In this document: piece after piece, positions 35,018-44,629 of the stretch | Position numbering within the stretch: position 1 is the stretch's first letter | Layout: each line of letters begins with the position of its first letter | Assembly: GCF_000316665.1 (NCBI RefSeq) | Contig: NC_019678.1 | Span: 1,736,001-1,800,000 of the forward strand | From: Rivularia sp. PCC 7116 | GTDB lineage: Bacteria; Cyanobacteriota; Cyanobacteriia; Cyanobacteriales; Nostocaceae | DNA: 64,000 nt | Direction of reading: 5' to 3' | Notes under the pieces: model-generated | Told to the model about the DNA's origin: nothing | Database searches by the model: none | Seen by the model: the letters and a program-made list of their open reading frames with translations, nothing else | Made by a program: the position numbers and the translations under genes

Positions 35018-35569
35018 ATGAACTGCCGAAAGATTATTAAATGCTACTTTACTATATTCGTAGCGTTCTTGTTATCACCACAGCCGAAAGTTTTTGCACA
35101 AACAAATTCAAATAGCTGTGAAGCTGGTATATATGAGTTAATTAATGTTGCAGATACTCAAACAATAAGACCAACAGATATTCTTAGTACAGAGGTAGAA
35201 CAAATTGGAATTGGTAATGAAAGTACCAGTTTAGAAACTGATGGAGCGCCCTATAGAGATAGTAGTAATCCTATCAGTGAGCCAAGATATTGGGAGATGA
35301 GGGTTAGCAATTCCGATCTGCCTATCAATACCAGTGACGTAAAATATACATTGCAATCTAATAGCCAGCAAAATAATCCTTTCCAAGAAAATCGAGTTGA
35401 ATTACAAGTTTTAGATATTGAAGAAATAGAAAGATGCCCTGACAACAATACTACTGTAATTTCAGGTGGAATTAGCTTGATATTCCGTGAATTAGAACAA
35501 TTAGTACCCGGTAATTTTCGAGGGGATATCAATGTCTGTGTATCGGTAAATGGTAATCAGTGTCAGTGA
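35018..35569 (+). CDS. Secreted cysteine-containing protein, candidate pilus subunit 2
   Basis: 183 residues with a signal peptide (about 10-28, cleavage after KVFAQ). The mature protein carries four cysteines (near 33, 139, 176 and 182), enough for two disulfides, and a beta-rich pattern ending VCVSVNGNQCQ. It sits between pilin candidate 1 and the chaperone gene, only 59 bp before the latter. A tip adhesin or minor subunit is a sensible guess, not proven. There is no recognisable named domain. Confidence 0.55.
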   Translation: MNCRKIIKCYFTIFVAFLLSPQPKVFAQTNSNSCEAGIYELINVADTQTIRPTDILSTEVEQIGIGNESTSLETDGAPYRDSSNPISEPRYWEMRVSNSDLPINTSDVKYTLQSNSQQNNPFQENRVELQVLDIEEIERCPDNNTTVISGGISLIFRELEQLVPGNFRGDINVCVSVNGNQCQ

Positions 35570-35628
35570 AACTTTTGTTTTTGATTTTCAAGGTTTTTTA
35601 TTCGTTGTGTGAGTAAATAAAATTCATT

Positions 35629-36528
35629 ATGTTACAAAAAACTGCAAAAGCCATAGCGTTAAGTTTAATAGGATTATTAGCTTGGGAAATACCAACTGTA
35701 AAAGCAATAGAAATGAGTATTACCCCGCCTCGGATGGAGGTAGATATTAGTTCTAGAAAAGGACGCTCTAATACAATTAAGCTAACTAATTTTGCTAACA
35801 AACCAGTACAAATTAGGGCTTTTGTTAAAAATTGGACGATGGATGAAAAAAATAAACTTAAAGATATACCATCCACCGAAGAATCTTTAGATAGATGGAT
35901 TCTGTTTACTCCCTCTAAATTTACAATTCCAGCCAAGGGTACTCAAACTGTACGTTTTGCAATTCGCCCTAAGACTAAACCTGCTCCTGGCGAGCATCGT
36001 GCTGTTATTTATTTTGAAGAAATTGCCTCTGATAGCGATTCAGATACAGTTAATACCAAAGCACGTATGGGTGTTGTTGTCTATGCCTATGCAGGAGAAA
36101 TCAAGCGCATCGGCAATGTTAATTCAGTAAATGTTGACACAAAGCCCAACGCCATTAATGCAGTATTCGACGTTTCCAATAAAGGTAACGCTCATATACG
36201 GATGAAAGGGCAATACGCTATTTGGAAGGCTGCAAAATATCCGGGAGCAAAAGCCACTAGATATATCAAAAGTTCTGGCAATTCCGAGAAAAAACTACCT
36301 GCCAATGTGATTGAAGTTGGAAGGATTAAGGTTCCTCCAGTTTTACCAAATACCAATCGGCAATTATTGCAGAAAATAACTAGAAAATTACCTCCAGGTA
36401 ACTACGTTTTAGATATTAACGCCGAGTTAAGTGGTGTTGCTGTTGATAAAGGTATTCCTTTCACTGTAAAAGCTACTGCTAATACTCCTAAACCTACAAC
36501 ATCGCCCGTAAGTTCTTCGGATAAATAG
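35629..36528 (+). CDS. PapD-like fimbrial chaperone
   Basis: 299 residues; signal peptide to about residue 26. The N-terminal immunoglobulin-like domain shows the PapD features SITPPRMEVDISSRKGRSNTIK and the F/V-alternating strand FTIPAKGTQTVRFAIRP with a GEHRAVIYFEE segment next to it. A second domain follows (about 160-275). The last ~20 residues are a Thr/Pro/Ser tail. Such chaperones cap pilins in the periplasm and deliver them to the usher. The usher gene lies 170 bp downstream, past a strong hairpin. The call is firm as a chaperone-usher chaperone. Confidence 0.85.
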   Translation: MLQKTAKAIALSLIGLLAWEIPTVKAIEMSITPPRMEVDISSRKGRSNTIKLTNFANKPVQIRAFVKNWTMDEKNKLKDIPSTEESLDRWILFTPSKFTIPAKGTQTVRFAIRPKTKPAPGEHRAVIYFEEIASDSDSDTVNTKARMGVVVYAYAGEIKRIGNVNSVNVDTKPNAINAVFDVSNKGNAHIRMKGQYAIWKAAKYPGAKATRYIKSSGNSEKKLPANVIEVGRIKVPPVLPNTNRQLLQKITRKLPPGNYVLDINAELSGVAVDKGIPFTVKATANTPKPTTSPVSSSDK

Positions 36529-36550
36529 CTTTTTTCAGATAAACTTTTAC

Positions 36551-36591
36551 TTTATTCAGGGTAGTTTGATATTTTAATATCCCTGAATAAA
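36551..36591 (+). terminator. Strong hairpin between chaperone and usher genes
   Basis: TTTATTCAGGG (36551-36561) and CCCTGAATAAA (36581-36591) form a perfect 11-bp stem, with a further small palindrome in the loop. It begins 23 bp after the chaperone stop. Because the usher follows in the same direction, it is a candidate for partial termination that keeps usher levels below chaperone levels. Confidence 0.65.
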
Positions 36592-36698
36592 ATTGCTAAT
36601 TTAAAAATATTTATTCATTGCATCTATCTGCTTTTTCATATAAGTAATACTACAATTCATAGCTCACAGCCTGTATCAGGCTAAATATTGATAAATTT

Positions 36699-39600
36699 GT
36701 GCCAAGTATGCTCTACCTAGCTTTACCACCTACACCTCCATTAATTGTCAGTACGTTGACTCCACAGGCTTCAACCCTAAATAGTGGTTGTGAATCGCTA
36801 AAAGTTAAGTCGCAAAAATCTGACCTTGTAAATAATTTACTAGGTAAAATACTGGCTGATTCGGTTTCAACAAAGCCTTGCGGAGGAGAAAAAAATAAAC
36901 CTGAAAATATTCAAACTAATACTCTCTTAGAGAAGCAGAAGCAGACAAAGAAATTCGTCACAATACCGCCGCCAGAAGAAACTAATTTACCTGTTGCCGA
37001 AAGCTCTCTTGTAAACAAGCAAAAACCAGTTGACAATCAAATATTACCAGCCCCTCTCAAACAAGCCTCTACAGACAAGCAATCTCAGAGTCAAGATAAG
37101 TCTGTTGAAAAAAATCCCATAGGAAGAATTCTGGCGACGGTACAGCAATTAATCAACGTCTCTCTGTATGCTTCAATTAACAGCACTATCAGCGATAGCG
37201 TTGAAGCACCAACACAAAATTCTTCTCAAACTTCAAACACTTCTATTGCTTCTAATCCCACAGGAGCTAAAAAAAATCAAAACCTAGAAGAAAACTCTAG
37301 TAATAACAGCAATCAGAAAGTTGCAAGCAATACAAATGTTAATACAGCAAAAATTCTGGCAGTTGTTCAGCAACTAATTACTACCTCTGTCTCCGCTTCT
37401 TTAAATCAAACTATTAACGATACTGTCAAAAATAGTATTCAAACTCCTGGAGAAATAGCTCTTTCTAATCCTGAAAAAGACGAAAATTCAAATCAAACTC
37501 TAAACAATAATCAAAAACCGAATAATAACCAAAAATTAGCAACTGCACTCAACAATTCTAAGAAAAATTCTCTACGAGATTCTTTGATAAATAAGCTTCG
37601 CGATAAAAAGTCCATTAGATTAGCACAAGTTCCAGGTGAACCTTTCCTTGTTGGGGTTGTAATAAATGGAAGGGAAGTTGGGACTTTAGACATTATTGAA
37701 GAAAATAATACTCTTTTAATCCCTTTAGAAACTTTTGGAGAAATTAGCGGATTTTCTGTTAAAAAAACTAATGCTGGTATTGAAACACAAACACCTTTAG
37801 GAAAAATAAACTTTTCGCCCAATATATTAAAGCAAATTAACGGTCTAACTTACGTTAGTCAAGAAATACTAGAAAAAAAGCTGGAAATTAATCTAGAGTT
37901 AAATACAGCCGATTTAACCTTACTTGCTGATTTACCCTGGCGTGCGGGAAGCAGACAGGCTCGAAGCAATGCCGAACTACAACCCGAACTTTTTGCCCCC
38001 AGCAGCGGAATTTCTAGATTGCGACAAGAGTTAAATATTATTAGTACTCCTAGAAATACAAACTTTCAAAGTAACTCACTTTTAGGTGGAAGACTCGCTG
38101 GTGGAACTTGGCGTTTGCGAATGAATAATAACTTTCGCAACCAGCCAAATTTAACAGAATACTTTTTCTATCAACGTAGCGGTCAATTTCGCTACCAATT
38201 AGGTAGACAAAGAGTTGGCTTGCATCCAATTTTGAACGGGCTTGACCTTACAGGCTTACAATTTGGTTACAGTAATTTACCTTCAGACTATTTTCGTTCA
38301 ACTTACAGCGCTAACGAAATTTTACCCAGACGTTCTCGTTCATTACAAACATTTACCGGTAGAGTTCCACCTACAAGCGTCGTCCAATTGAGAGTTTCTG
38401 GAATTACAGTTGCAGAGCAGCAGGTAGGATTTAATGGCATATATGAATTTATTGATGTCAGATTACCTGTTAACCAGAGCAGTGAAGTTGAAGTTTTAGT
38501 TTTTGAGCGCAACAATCTGCGAACTCCCATTGATATTCGTACCGTCAACATCAACGCTTCGGATTTGCTCTTACCATCAGGAGGTAACGTACAGCTTGGT
38601 GGGTTAGGTTTTAGCGGTAACCTAGTTCAAGATAGTTTATTCAGCGATTTTAATTCTACTGACGGAGGTGAGCTAGTTGGTTTTTATCAACTACGTCAAG
38701 GACTTTCAGATAATTTCACTGTGGAAGGTTCTCTACAAGCTGTTCCCAATTCTTTCCAAGCACAGGCTGGTTTAGTTTGGCGTTTGGCGAATCCCGTTAT
38801 TTTCTCTGCAAGTGTAGGCAATTCTTTTGATAAAGTTGGATACTCAGCTAATTTAGACGTTGACTTCGATAAATTAGAAATCAATGCTAATTCTCAGTTA
38901 GTTCCTCAAGGCTTTAGAACAGGCGATGAAAGCAATGGAGAACGATATAATCACAGTTTAGAATTTAGGTATCGTTTGGACAATAAATTGAATTTAGGAT
39001 TTATTGCTCGCAGTCGTAAAGATAATAGCGATTCTAACGATTATATTTTACCTACTTTCTATGCTCGTCCTTTCTCTAAATTATCTTTAAGCGGGAGACC
39101 AGATATTTTTGGAGATTATTTATTCAACGCTTTCTTTACACCAAATCGTTCTACGAAATTATCTTTTAACAGTTATGGGGATGCCTATATATCCGATTTA
39201 ACATACGACTTAAACCGTAATTATGAATTATCTTTCGGTACTGAATTTGGCAGAAGTGCCCCGGCTCGTTATTCAGTCGGTTTGGGTCGCAATTCTAATA
39301 GCTTTAAAGACTTAAGTTGGAATGTGGGCTTAGCATTAAGCGATGGAGAAATCGGACCTACTGCTGGTGCAAGTATGCAAGTACTACCCGGTTTATTTGC
39401 CAGACTTAATTATGATGCTATACCCTCCAGAGGAATTAGTTCGGGTGGTTTGAACGATAGTCGTCTGAGTTTATCCTTAACATCTAATATGTCTGTGGCT
39501 GGTAGCAGATTAACTCCAGCTAGATACAGCGGTATTGGTAAAGAACGCGGAGCAATTTCCGGTCAACTAGCTTTAAAAGAGGAAAGTAAAGGCTTCGATC

Positions 39601-40121
39601 TAAGTGGTTCTATTGTTCGCGTTTTCGATACTCGCAATAAACCAGTAGGTTCGGCTAGAACTGACTCTAAAGGTAGCTTTTTTGTTGGTAACTTACCAGA
39701 AGGCGTTTATGTTGTGGAACTCGAACCCGAAGAATTACCCATCGAACTCGCATTATCTAAAACTAGTTTTGTTGCCGAAGTTGCTTCTTCTGGAGTCACT
39801 CGCGTAGACTTTCCCGTCAGAACTGAATACGGATTAGCAGGGAAAGTTACGGATGTATCGGGACAACCTTTAACTCAAGTACGAGTAGAGCTATTAAATA
39901 GTAAAGGCGCACGAGTATTATCTGGAACAACAGACCAATTCGGATTATATCGTCTTGATGGAGTTCCCGTCGGTAAATATACTTTACGTGTTTCTCCTCA
40001 AGATACGCTTAATTCTAACAATACTCTTCCCAAGCGACAGGTCGTAATTGACAATAAGTTCGTTTATAACCAAAATTTACAGCTACCAGTCTCCGCAGCA
40101 GCTAAGAACAAGAAACAGTGA
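36699..40121 (+). CDS. Fimbrial usher (outer-membrane) with long N-terminal extension
   Basis: 1140 residues from GTG 36699, or 1137 from ATG 36708; in-frame upstream sequence has a stop at 36660. Residues ~1-310 are a Gln/Asn/Ser-rich extension with two related helical units (GRILATVQQLINVSLYASIN and AKILAVVQQLITTSVSASLN) absent from ordinary ushers. The usher proper begins near residue 312 (LVGVVINGREVGTLDIIEEN), continues through a beta-barrel region with many FRYQLGRQRV/LSLTSNM-type strands, and ends with Ig/carboxypeptidase-regulatory-like domains (KVTDVSGQPLTQVRVELL; GVPVGKYTLRVSPQ). It exports and assembles the pilus through the outer membrane. The signal peptide is weak, and its true start is uncertain. 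Confidence 0.8.
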   Translation: MPSMLYLALPPTPPLIVSTLTPQASTLNSGCESLKVKSQKSDLVNNLLGKILADSVSTKPCGGEKNKPENIQTNTLLEKQKQTKKFVTIPPPEETNLPVAESSLVNKQKPVDNQILPAPLKQASTDKQSQSQDKSVEKNPIGRILATVQQLINVSLYASINSTISDSVEAPTQNSSQTSNTSIASNPTGAKKNQNLEENSSNNSNQKVASNTNVNTAKILAVVQQLITTSVSASLNQTINDTVKNSIQTPGEIALSNPEKDENSNQTLNNNQKPNNNQKLATALNNSKKNSLRDSLINKLRDKKSIRLAQVPGEPFLVGVVINGREVGTLDIIEENNTLLIPLETFGEISGFSVKKTNAGIETQTPLGKINFSPNILKQINGLTYVSQEILEKKLEINLELNTADLTLLADLPWRAGSRQARSNAELQPELFAPSSGISRLRQELNIISTPRNTNFQSNSLLGGRLAGGTWRLRMNNNFRNQPNLTEYFFYQRSGQFRYQLGRQRVGLHPILNGLDLTGLQFGYSNLPSDYFRSTYSANEILPRRSRSLQTFTGRVPPTSVVQLRVSGITVAEQQVGFNGIYEFIDVRLPVNQSSEVEVLVFERNNLRTPIDIRTVNINASDLLLPSGGNVQLGGLGFSGNLVQDSLFSDFNSTDGGELVGFYQLRQGLSDNFTVEGSLQAVPNSFQAQAGLVWRLANPVIFSASVGNSFDKVGYSANLDVDFDKLEINANSQLVPQGFRTGDESNGERYNHSLEFRYRLDNKLNLGFIARSRKDNSDSNDYILPTFYARPFSKLSLSGRPDIFGDYLFNAFFTPNRSTKLSFNSYGDAYISDLTYDLNRNYELSFGTEFGRSAPARYSVGLGRNSNSFKDLSWNVGLALSDGEIGPTAGASMQVLPGLFARLNYDAIPSRGISSGGLNDSRLSLSLTSNMSVAGSRLTPARYSGIGKERGAISGQLALKEESKGFDLSGSIVRVFDTRNKPVGSARTDSKGSFFVGNLPEGVYVVELEPEELPIELALSKTSFVAEVASSGVTRVDFPVRTEYGLAGKVTDVSGQPLTQVRVELLNSKGARVLSGTTDQFGLYRLDGVPVGKYTLRVSPQDTLNSNNTLPKRQVVIDNKFVYNQNLQLPVSAAAKNKKQ

Positions 40122-40441
40122 GCAGTTAACAGTTACTTTTTAGTTTTATTTATTAAGTAATATAAGTATTCAATAGAACATTTTGATTAAGCTTCTAAGA
40201 CAGTTTTAGTCAAATCAAAATTATATATTTATACCTTCACTGAGTACAAATTGTTCTAAGTAAAAAGATTTAATTAAAAAAGATTTGAACAAATTCAACG
40301 CGGTTAAAAATAACTGGTCACTGTTAACTGATAATTATTTTTCAGATGGAAGCGAAGGCTACATTTACCTTAATATAGTTATAGATAGTTATAAGCAAAA
40401 TATTATTGCATTAGTTGCACCTGCCCATCACAAAGGTCATC
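40122..40441. other. Intergenic region upstream of ppk1
   Basis: 320 bp, AT-rich, between the usher gene and ppk1. I see no convincing gene or terminator hairpin in it; the ppk1 promoter should be here. Confidence 0.4.
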
Positions 40442-42658
40442 ATGGCGAAATCGAAAAAAACTGCCAATCCAAACAAGTTATCAGACCCGAAATACTATCT
40501 TAACCGAGAGTTAAGTTGGCTAGAATTTAATAATCGGGTGTTGCATGAAGCAATGGATACCCGAACGCCATTGTTAGAACGTCTGAAATTTTTGGCAATT
40601 TTCTGTACTAACCTTGATGAATTCTTCATGGTGCGAGTTGCTGGATTAAGGCAACAGGTAGAAGCAAAAGTTAGCGGCAAAAGTTTTGATGGTCGCACTC
40701 CGCAACAACAATTAGAAGAAATTAGTTTTATACTGCGTCCGGTAGTAGTCCAACAGCACCAACATTTTGAAAAGCAACTACGTCCAGAATTAGCATCTGT
40801 CGGTATTCATATTCTTGACTATATTGATTTAACTGATAAACAGCGCAAATATTTAGATAATTACTTTGAAGAACAGGTTTTTCCAGTTATTACTCCACTT
40901 GCTGTAGATCCGAGTCATCCTTTTCCTTATATCTCTAATCTCAGCTTGAATTTGGCAGTTGTAGTCAAAAACCCCGAAACAGAAGAAGAACTTTTTGCCA
41001 GAATCAAAGTTCCTAAAGTACTACCGCGATTTTTACCTTTACCTCCAGAGTTGGGTATTGAGCGAAATGGCAAATCATGCATCTGGAGCGGTGTACCTAT
41101 CGAACAGGCGATCGCCCATAATTTGGAGTGTTTATTCCCAGGAATGAATATTCAAGAATATTACACTTTCCGGATTACTCGCGATGCTGACTTGGCTTTA
41201 GAAGAAGATGAAGCTGACGATTTGCTCTTAGCAATCGAACAAGAACTGCGGAAACGACGCGCAGGGGGCAATCCTGTGAGAATCGAATTGCAATCTCAAA
41301 CACCAAGTTCCGTCCGCAGTAAGCTTTTAGAAGTCTTGGATTTATCGGAAAATGATGTCTATGAAATAAATGGTCTTCTAGGATTGCGAGATTTAATGTA
41401 CTTTATGTCGCTACCAGTGTCGGAATTTAAAGATCCACCCTGGAAGCCAGTAGTTCCTTCTAATTTACAAAGGATAAAAGAGCCTGCTTTCAATCCCAAT
41501 ATGCAGCTGATTGAAGAAGGAAAAGATTTTTTCACAGCAATTCGAGAAGGGGATTTATTTGTACACCACCCTTATGAATCATTTTCAGCATCGGTAGTAC
41601 GCTTTATTACAAATGCTGCCCGAGATCCCGATGTGCTGGCAATCAAGATGACGCTTTATCGTACTTCTGGGGATTCGCCAATTGTAAATGCTTTAATAAA
41701 TGCTGCTGAAAACGGTAAGCAGGTGTCCGTGCTTGTAGAACTGAAAGCACGCTTTGATGAAGAAAATAATATTTACTGGGCTAGACGTTTAGAAAGCACG
41801 GGCGTTCATGTAGTTTACGGGCTTGTAGGTCTAAAAACTCATAGCAAAATCGTGATGGTAGTACGTCAAGAACAAGACCAAATTCGTCGTTACGTACATA
41901 TTGGTACTGGGAACTATAACCCGAAAACAGCGAGAATTTATACAGATGTCGGATTATTCAGTTGCCGAGAAGAATTAGGAGCAGATGTAACAGATGTATT
42001 TAATTTCTTGACTGGTTATTCTCGACAAAAAGCTTATCGGGAATTATTAGTTGCACCAGTAAATATGCGAGAACGTTTTCTAATGCTGATTAATCGAGAA
42101 ATAGAAAACGTACAGAATGGCTCTTCCGGGCGTATTGTAGCTAAAATGAACTCTTTAGTAGATTCTCGGCTGATTGCTGCCTTATACGAAGCTTCTCGCG
42201 CGGGAGTGCAAATAGACCTAATTGTCAGGGGAATCTGCTGCTTGCGTCCGGGACTAAAAGATGTTAGCGAAAATATTCGCGTTATTAGTATTGTGGGTCG
42301 CTTTTTAGAACATTCCCGCATTTTTTACTTTTACAATAATGGTGAAGAGCAGATTTTTATTGGCAGCGCTGACTGGATGCCGCGAAATTTAGACCGAAGG
42401 GTAGAGGTTATTGCTCCCATAAAAGATCCAGATATTGCTAAAGACATACAAGAAATTTTAGGAATTATGCTTGCCGATAATCGTCAAGCTTGGGAACTGC
42501 ATTCAGATGGTAGTTATATCCAGAGAAAACCCCGACAAGATTCTCCTGAAGCTGGTTCGCAAAAGACGTTAATGCAAATTGCCGAATATAAAAGCAAAAA
42601 TGCCTCTAATTTAATTAATTCTAAGAAAAATTCTTTGCATCTTGTAGACTTGTCTTAG
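40442..42658 (+). CDS. ppk1: Polyphosphate kinase 1
   Basis: 738 residues from ATG 40442 (MAKSKKTANPNKLSDPKYYL), preceded by AAAGG; a TTG 27 bp upstream is in frame but less likely. PPK1 makes polyphosphate from ATP. The N-terminal domain opens with NRELSWLEFNNRVLHEA. The two phospholipase-D-like catalytic parts are complete: LKTHSKIVMV with the autophosphorylated histidine, HIGTGNYNPKTARIYTD, and the second histidine in FLEHSRIFYF. The C-terminal ~40 residues are a polar tail. Cyanobacteria store polyphosphate granules as phosphate reserve. The gene stands alone. Confidence 0.95.
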   Translation: MAKSKKTANPNKLSDPKYYLNRELSWLEFNNRVLHEAMDTRTPLLERLKFLAIFCTNLDEFFMVRVAGLRQQVEAKVSGKSFDGRTPQQQLEEISFILRPVVVQQHQHFEKQLRPELASVGIHILDYIDLTDKQRKYLDNYFEEQVFPVITPLAVDPSHPFPYISNLSLNLAVVVKNPETEEELFARIKVPKVLPRFLPLPPELGIERNGKSCIWSGVPIEQAIAHNLECLFPGMNIQEYYTFRITRDADLALEEDEADDLLLAIEQELRKRRAGGNPVRIELQSQTPSSVRSKLLEVLDLSENDVYEINGLLGLRDLMYFMSLPVSEFKDPPWKPVVPSNLQRIKEPAFNPNMQLIEEGKDFFTAIREGDLFVHHPYESFSASVVRFITNAARDPDVLAIKMTLYRTSGDSPIVNALINAAENGKQVSVLVELKARFDEENNIYWARRLESTGVHVVYGLVGLKTHSKIVMVVRQEQDQIRRYVHIGTGNYNPKTARIYTDVGLFSCREELGADVTDVFNFLTGYSRQKAYRELLVAPVNMRERFLMLINREIENVQNGSSGRIVAKMNSLVDSRLIAALYEASRAGVQIDLIVRGICCLRPGLKDVSENIRVISIVGRFLEHSRIFYFYNNGEEQIFIGSADWMPRNLDRRVEVIAPIKDPDIAKDIQEILGIMLADNRQAWELHSDGSYIQRKPRQDSPEAGSQKTLMQIAEYKSKNASNLINSKKNSLHLVDLS

Positions 42659-42801
42659 AGGCAGTTTAAATCATTGTTGATATCATTGTGACATATTTGT
42701 CATTAATGCATAGAAGTTATTCAACCATAGGATAGAGTTAGTTGCCCTACTTTATCCCATAAACTATAAAGGTTAGTGTAAATAATAATTGTATTCATTA
42801 G

Positions 42802-43206
42802 ATGTTAATGTTGTCCTGTGAGCCTTCGACCTTAAGGGTTCTAGTAGTTGACGACCACGAGCTTACTCGTTTAACTCTCCAACTAGCTTTCTCGTCTCAG
42901 AAAAATATTCAAGTTGTAGGTTTGGCTAGTAACGGTAAAGAAGCTGTAGAGATGGTTCAAAACTGTTACCCGGACGTAATTGTCCTAGATTTGCAAATGC
43001 CGGTTATGGATGGCTGGAGCGCTTCGCGTAAAATTAAAGACATATCTCCCAATACTCAAATTATTGCTTATTCTTCTGTAGAAGAAAAATATTTTCAGGA
43101 AACAAAAGCAATGGGTAGAGTAGATGCTTTTTGTAAGAAAGACGTGCCGACTAACGAACTCGTTGGCTTAATTAAGCAGCTTGGAGAAATGGGGACAAAT
43201 TCTTAA
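42802..43206 (+). CDS. Single-domain response regulator
   Basis: 134 residues, a receiver (REC) domain only. Acidic pair Asp17-Asp18, phospho-acceptor Asp63 in VIVLDLQMPVMDG and the conserved lysine in FCKKD are all present. The N-terminal part follows NarL-type receivers (STLRVLVVDDHELTR) but there is no DNA-binding domain. Either ATG 42802 or 42808 could start it. It could relay phosphate or control a partner such as a pilus or motility protein. No kinase is next to it. Confidence 0.88.
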   Translation: MLMLSCEPSTLRVLVVDDHELTRLTLQLAFSSQKNIQVVGLASNGKEAVEMVQNCYPDVIVLDLQMPVMDGWSASRKIKDISPNTQIIAYSSVEEKYFQETKAMGRVDAFCKKDVPTNELVGLIKQLGEMGTNS

Positions 43207-43373
43207 TTTAAGCAATATACTTTTTCCAAGTAATTCTAAATAAAAATATATCGTAGAGCGACAGTAGAGCTAGAAGTTGAGCCATTATACTGACGCACAG
43301 TATTTTTATACTTATTTGTTAGATTCCAGAGTTTTTGATTTTAGTTTTTAATTTTAAGCAAAATAATATTTTT

Positions 43374-43402
43374 AGCAAGACGATTTTGATAAACGTCTTG
43401 CT
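43374..43402. terminator. Bidirectional terminator
   Basis: AGCAAGACG (43374-43382) and CGTCTTGCT (43394-43402) make a perfect 9-bp stem with an 11-nt loop. T-rich sequence lies on both sides, so it can serve the rightward receiver gene and the leftward small gene at 43479-43646. Confidence 0.7.
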
Positions 43403-43478
43403 ATCTCTTAATGATTGATTCAAATATACTCAACCCCTCAGGCAAGGCTGCAAGGGCAACTATTCTAACATCTTGTAG

Positions 43479-43646
43479 TTAGGGAAAAGTGCGTTTGTAC
43501 TCATCAAGCAATTCGTCCATTTCTTCTAAAGCCTGATTGACATCAATTCTTAAGGTTCCCAAATTTGGCTGCTCTAGTAGGCTAAGTAGTTGTTCCCGTT
43601 TGCTTTCAACTGCGGCAATTCTTTCTTTTATAGTCTGTATATCCAT
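43479..43646 (-). CDS. Small coiled-coil protein (55 aa)
   Basis: A 55-codon frame from ATG at 43646, beginning MDIQTIKERIAAVESKREQL and ending ELLDEYKRTFP. The composition is strongly helical and charged with heptad-like Leu/Ile spacing, so it should form a coiled coil. It has no membrane segment. It is flanked by its own spacer and a bidirectional terminator, which favours a real gene. I know of no function. It is divergent from the DUF2854 gene at 43792. Confidence 0.6.
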   Translation of the reverse strand: MDIQTIKERIAAVESKREQLLSLLEQPNLGTLRIDVNQALEEMDELLDEYKRTFP

Positions 43647-43791
43647 TGTTTGTAACAATATTTAATTACGTAATACTTTTAAGTTAACTCAAAAGAAAAG
43701 GTTTTGAGCATTTAAGTTTATCAAACTAATGCCTATTGTCGGCGATAATAAAACAATCCTTACAGTAAAATTTTTAATTCAACAATAGAGT

Positions 43792-44358
43792 ATGCTGCGT
43801 AAAATTTCTTTGGGAACTGTGGGTTTAATTATCGGCGGAATTTTAACTATAATTGGTTTCGTATCTTATGGAGTCCATAATGCTACGCTTAATCTGATCG
43901 GCTTTTTTTACGGGATTCCCATACTATTAGGAGGGCTTGCACTTAAAGCCAACGAGTTAAAACCCGTACCGTTTGTGCCCCCGACACCAGAATCTGTTTT
44001 GTCTCTCAGAGAGCAGAAAGCAACAGAAACTCAAAATCAAGTTCGTAAAGATATCACTCGGTATCGTTATGGAATTGATGTTCATTTAGATAAAGCTTTA
44101 AGTCATCTAGGATTAGGACAATTAGACGAAGAGTTGCCCGAAGTTTTAGCATTACGGGAAATGGAAATTGACGGAAATTATGCTTTAATCATAGATTTTG
44201 ATTCACCCCAAGTACCGTTAGACACTTGGGAACAGAAGCAGAGCAAAATGACTAGCTTTTTTGGTCCTGGGGTGGACGTGAAAATAGCACAGCCAGAAGA
44301 GGAAAAAATCGAGTTAACATTAGTCACGACTTCAGAAGCTGAAGAAGCGAAATCCTAG
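43792..44358 (+). CDS. DUF2854 membrane protein
   Basis: 188 residues. Two membrane segments at about 9-28 and 32-51 are followed by a soluble domain that matches DUF2854 (PF11016), a family found in cyanobacteria and plastids: LKANELKPVPFVPPTPESVL ... DITRYRYGIDVHLDKALSHLGL. The function is unknown; plant members are plastid-targeted. It converges on the CRR7 gene, whose stop is only 7 bp away. Confidence 0.8.
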   Translation: MLRKISLGTVGLIIGGILTIIGFVSYGVHNATLNLIGFFYGIPILLGGLALKANELKPVPFVPPTPESVLSLREQKATETQNQVRKDITRYRYGIDVHLDKALSHLGLGQLDEELPEVLALREMEIDGNYALIIDFDSPQVPLDTWEQKQSKMTSFFGPGVDVKIAQPEEEKIELTLVTTSEAEEAKS

Positions 44359-44365
44359 ATTACCG

Positions 44366-44629
44366 TTACTTTTCCAAACGTACCGCATACCACTGTAAAT
44401 ATTGTCCCGGCGAACCAACATCCAATTCGCAGCTAGTGTCAAGTAAGTATTGTGCTTGGGCTTCGAGGGAATCAATTTTTTTTAAATCATGCGGTAATTC
44501 TTCTTCCCCGAGTTGTTGCAAAGTTTGTTTCAGTTTTTCCAGCAACTCGGTGGAAGTGAGAAACTTTTCTGGCTGATTAGTTTCCAAGACTACATAATCA
44601 TCTTGCTGGTACATTAAGGGATCTGGCAT
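44366..44629 (-). CDS. CRR7-like protein (NDH-1 assembly/stability)
   Basis: 87 residues matching the chlororespiratory reduction 7 family (PF12095, DUF3571): MPDPLMYQQDDYVVLETNQP, then ELLEKLKQTL and QYLQWYAVRLEK at the end. In plants CRR7 is needed for assembly of the chloroplast NADH dehydrogenase-like complex; in cyanobacteria a similar role for NDH-1 is inferred. It has no membrane segment. It converges with the DUF2854 gene with 7 bp between the stops. Confidence 0.75.
   Translation of the reverse strand: MPDPLMYQQDDYVVLETNQPEKFLTSTELLEKLKQTLQQLGEEELPHDLKKIDSLEAQAQYLLDTSCELDVGSPGQYLQWYAVRLEK

Noticed and set aside
40285-40503. 72-codon frame before ppk1
   Set aside because: It overlaps the ppk1 start in another frame and lacks a ribosome-binding site.
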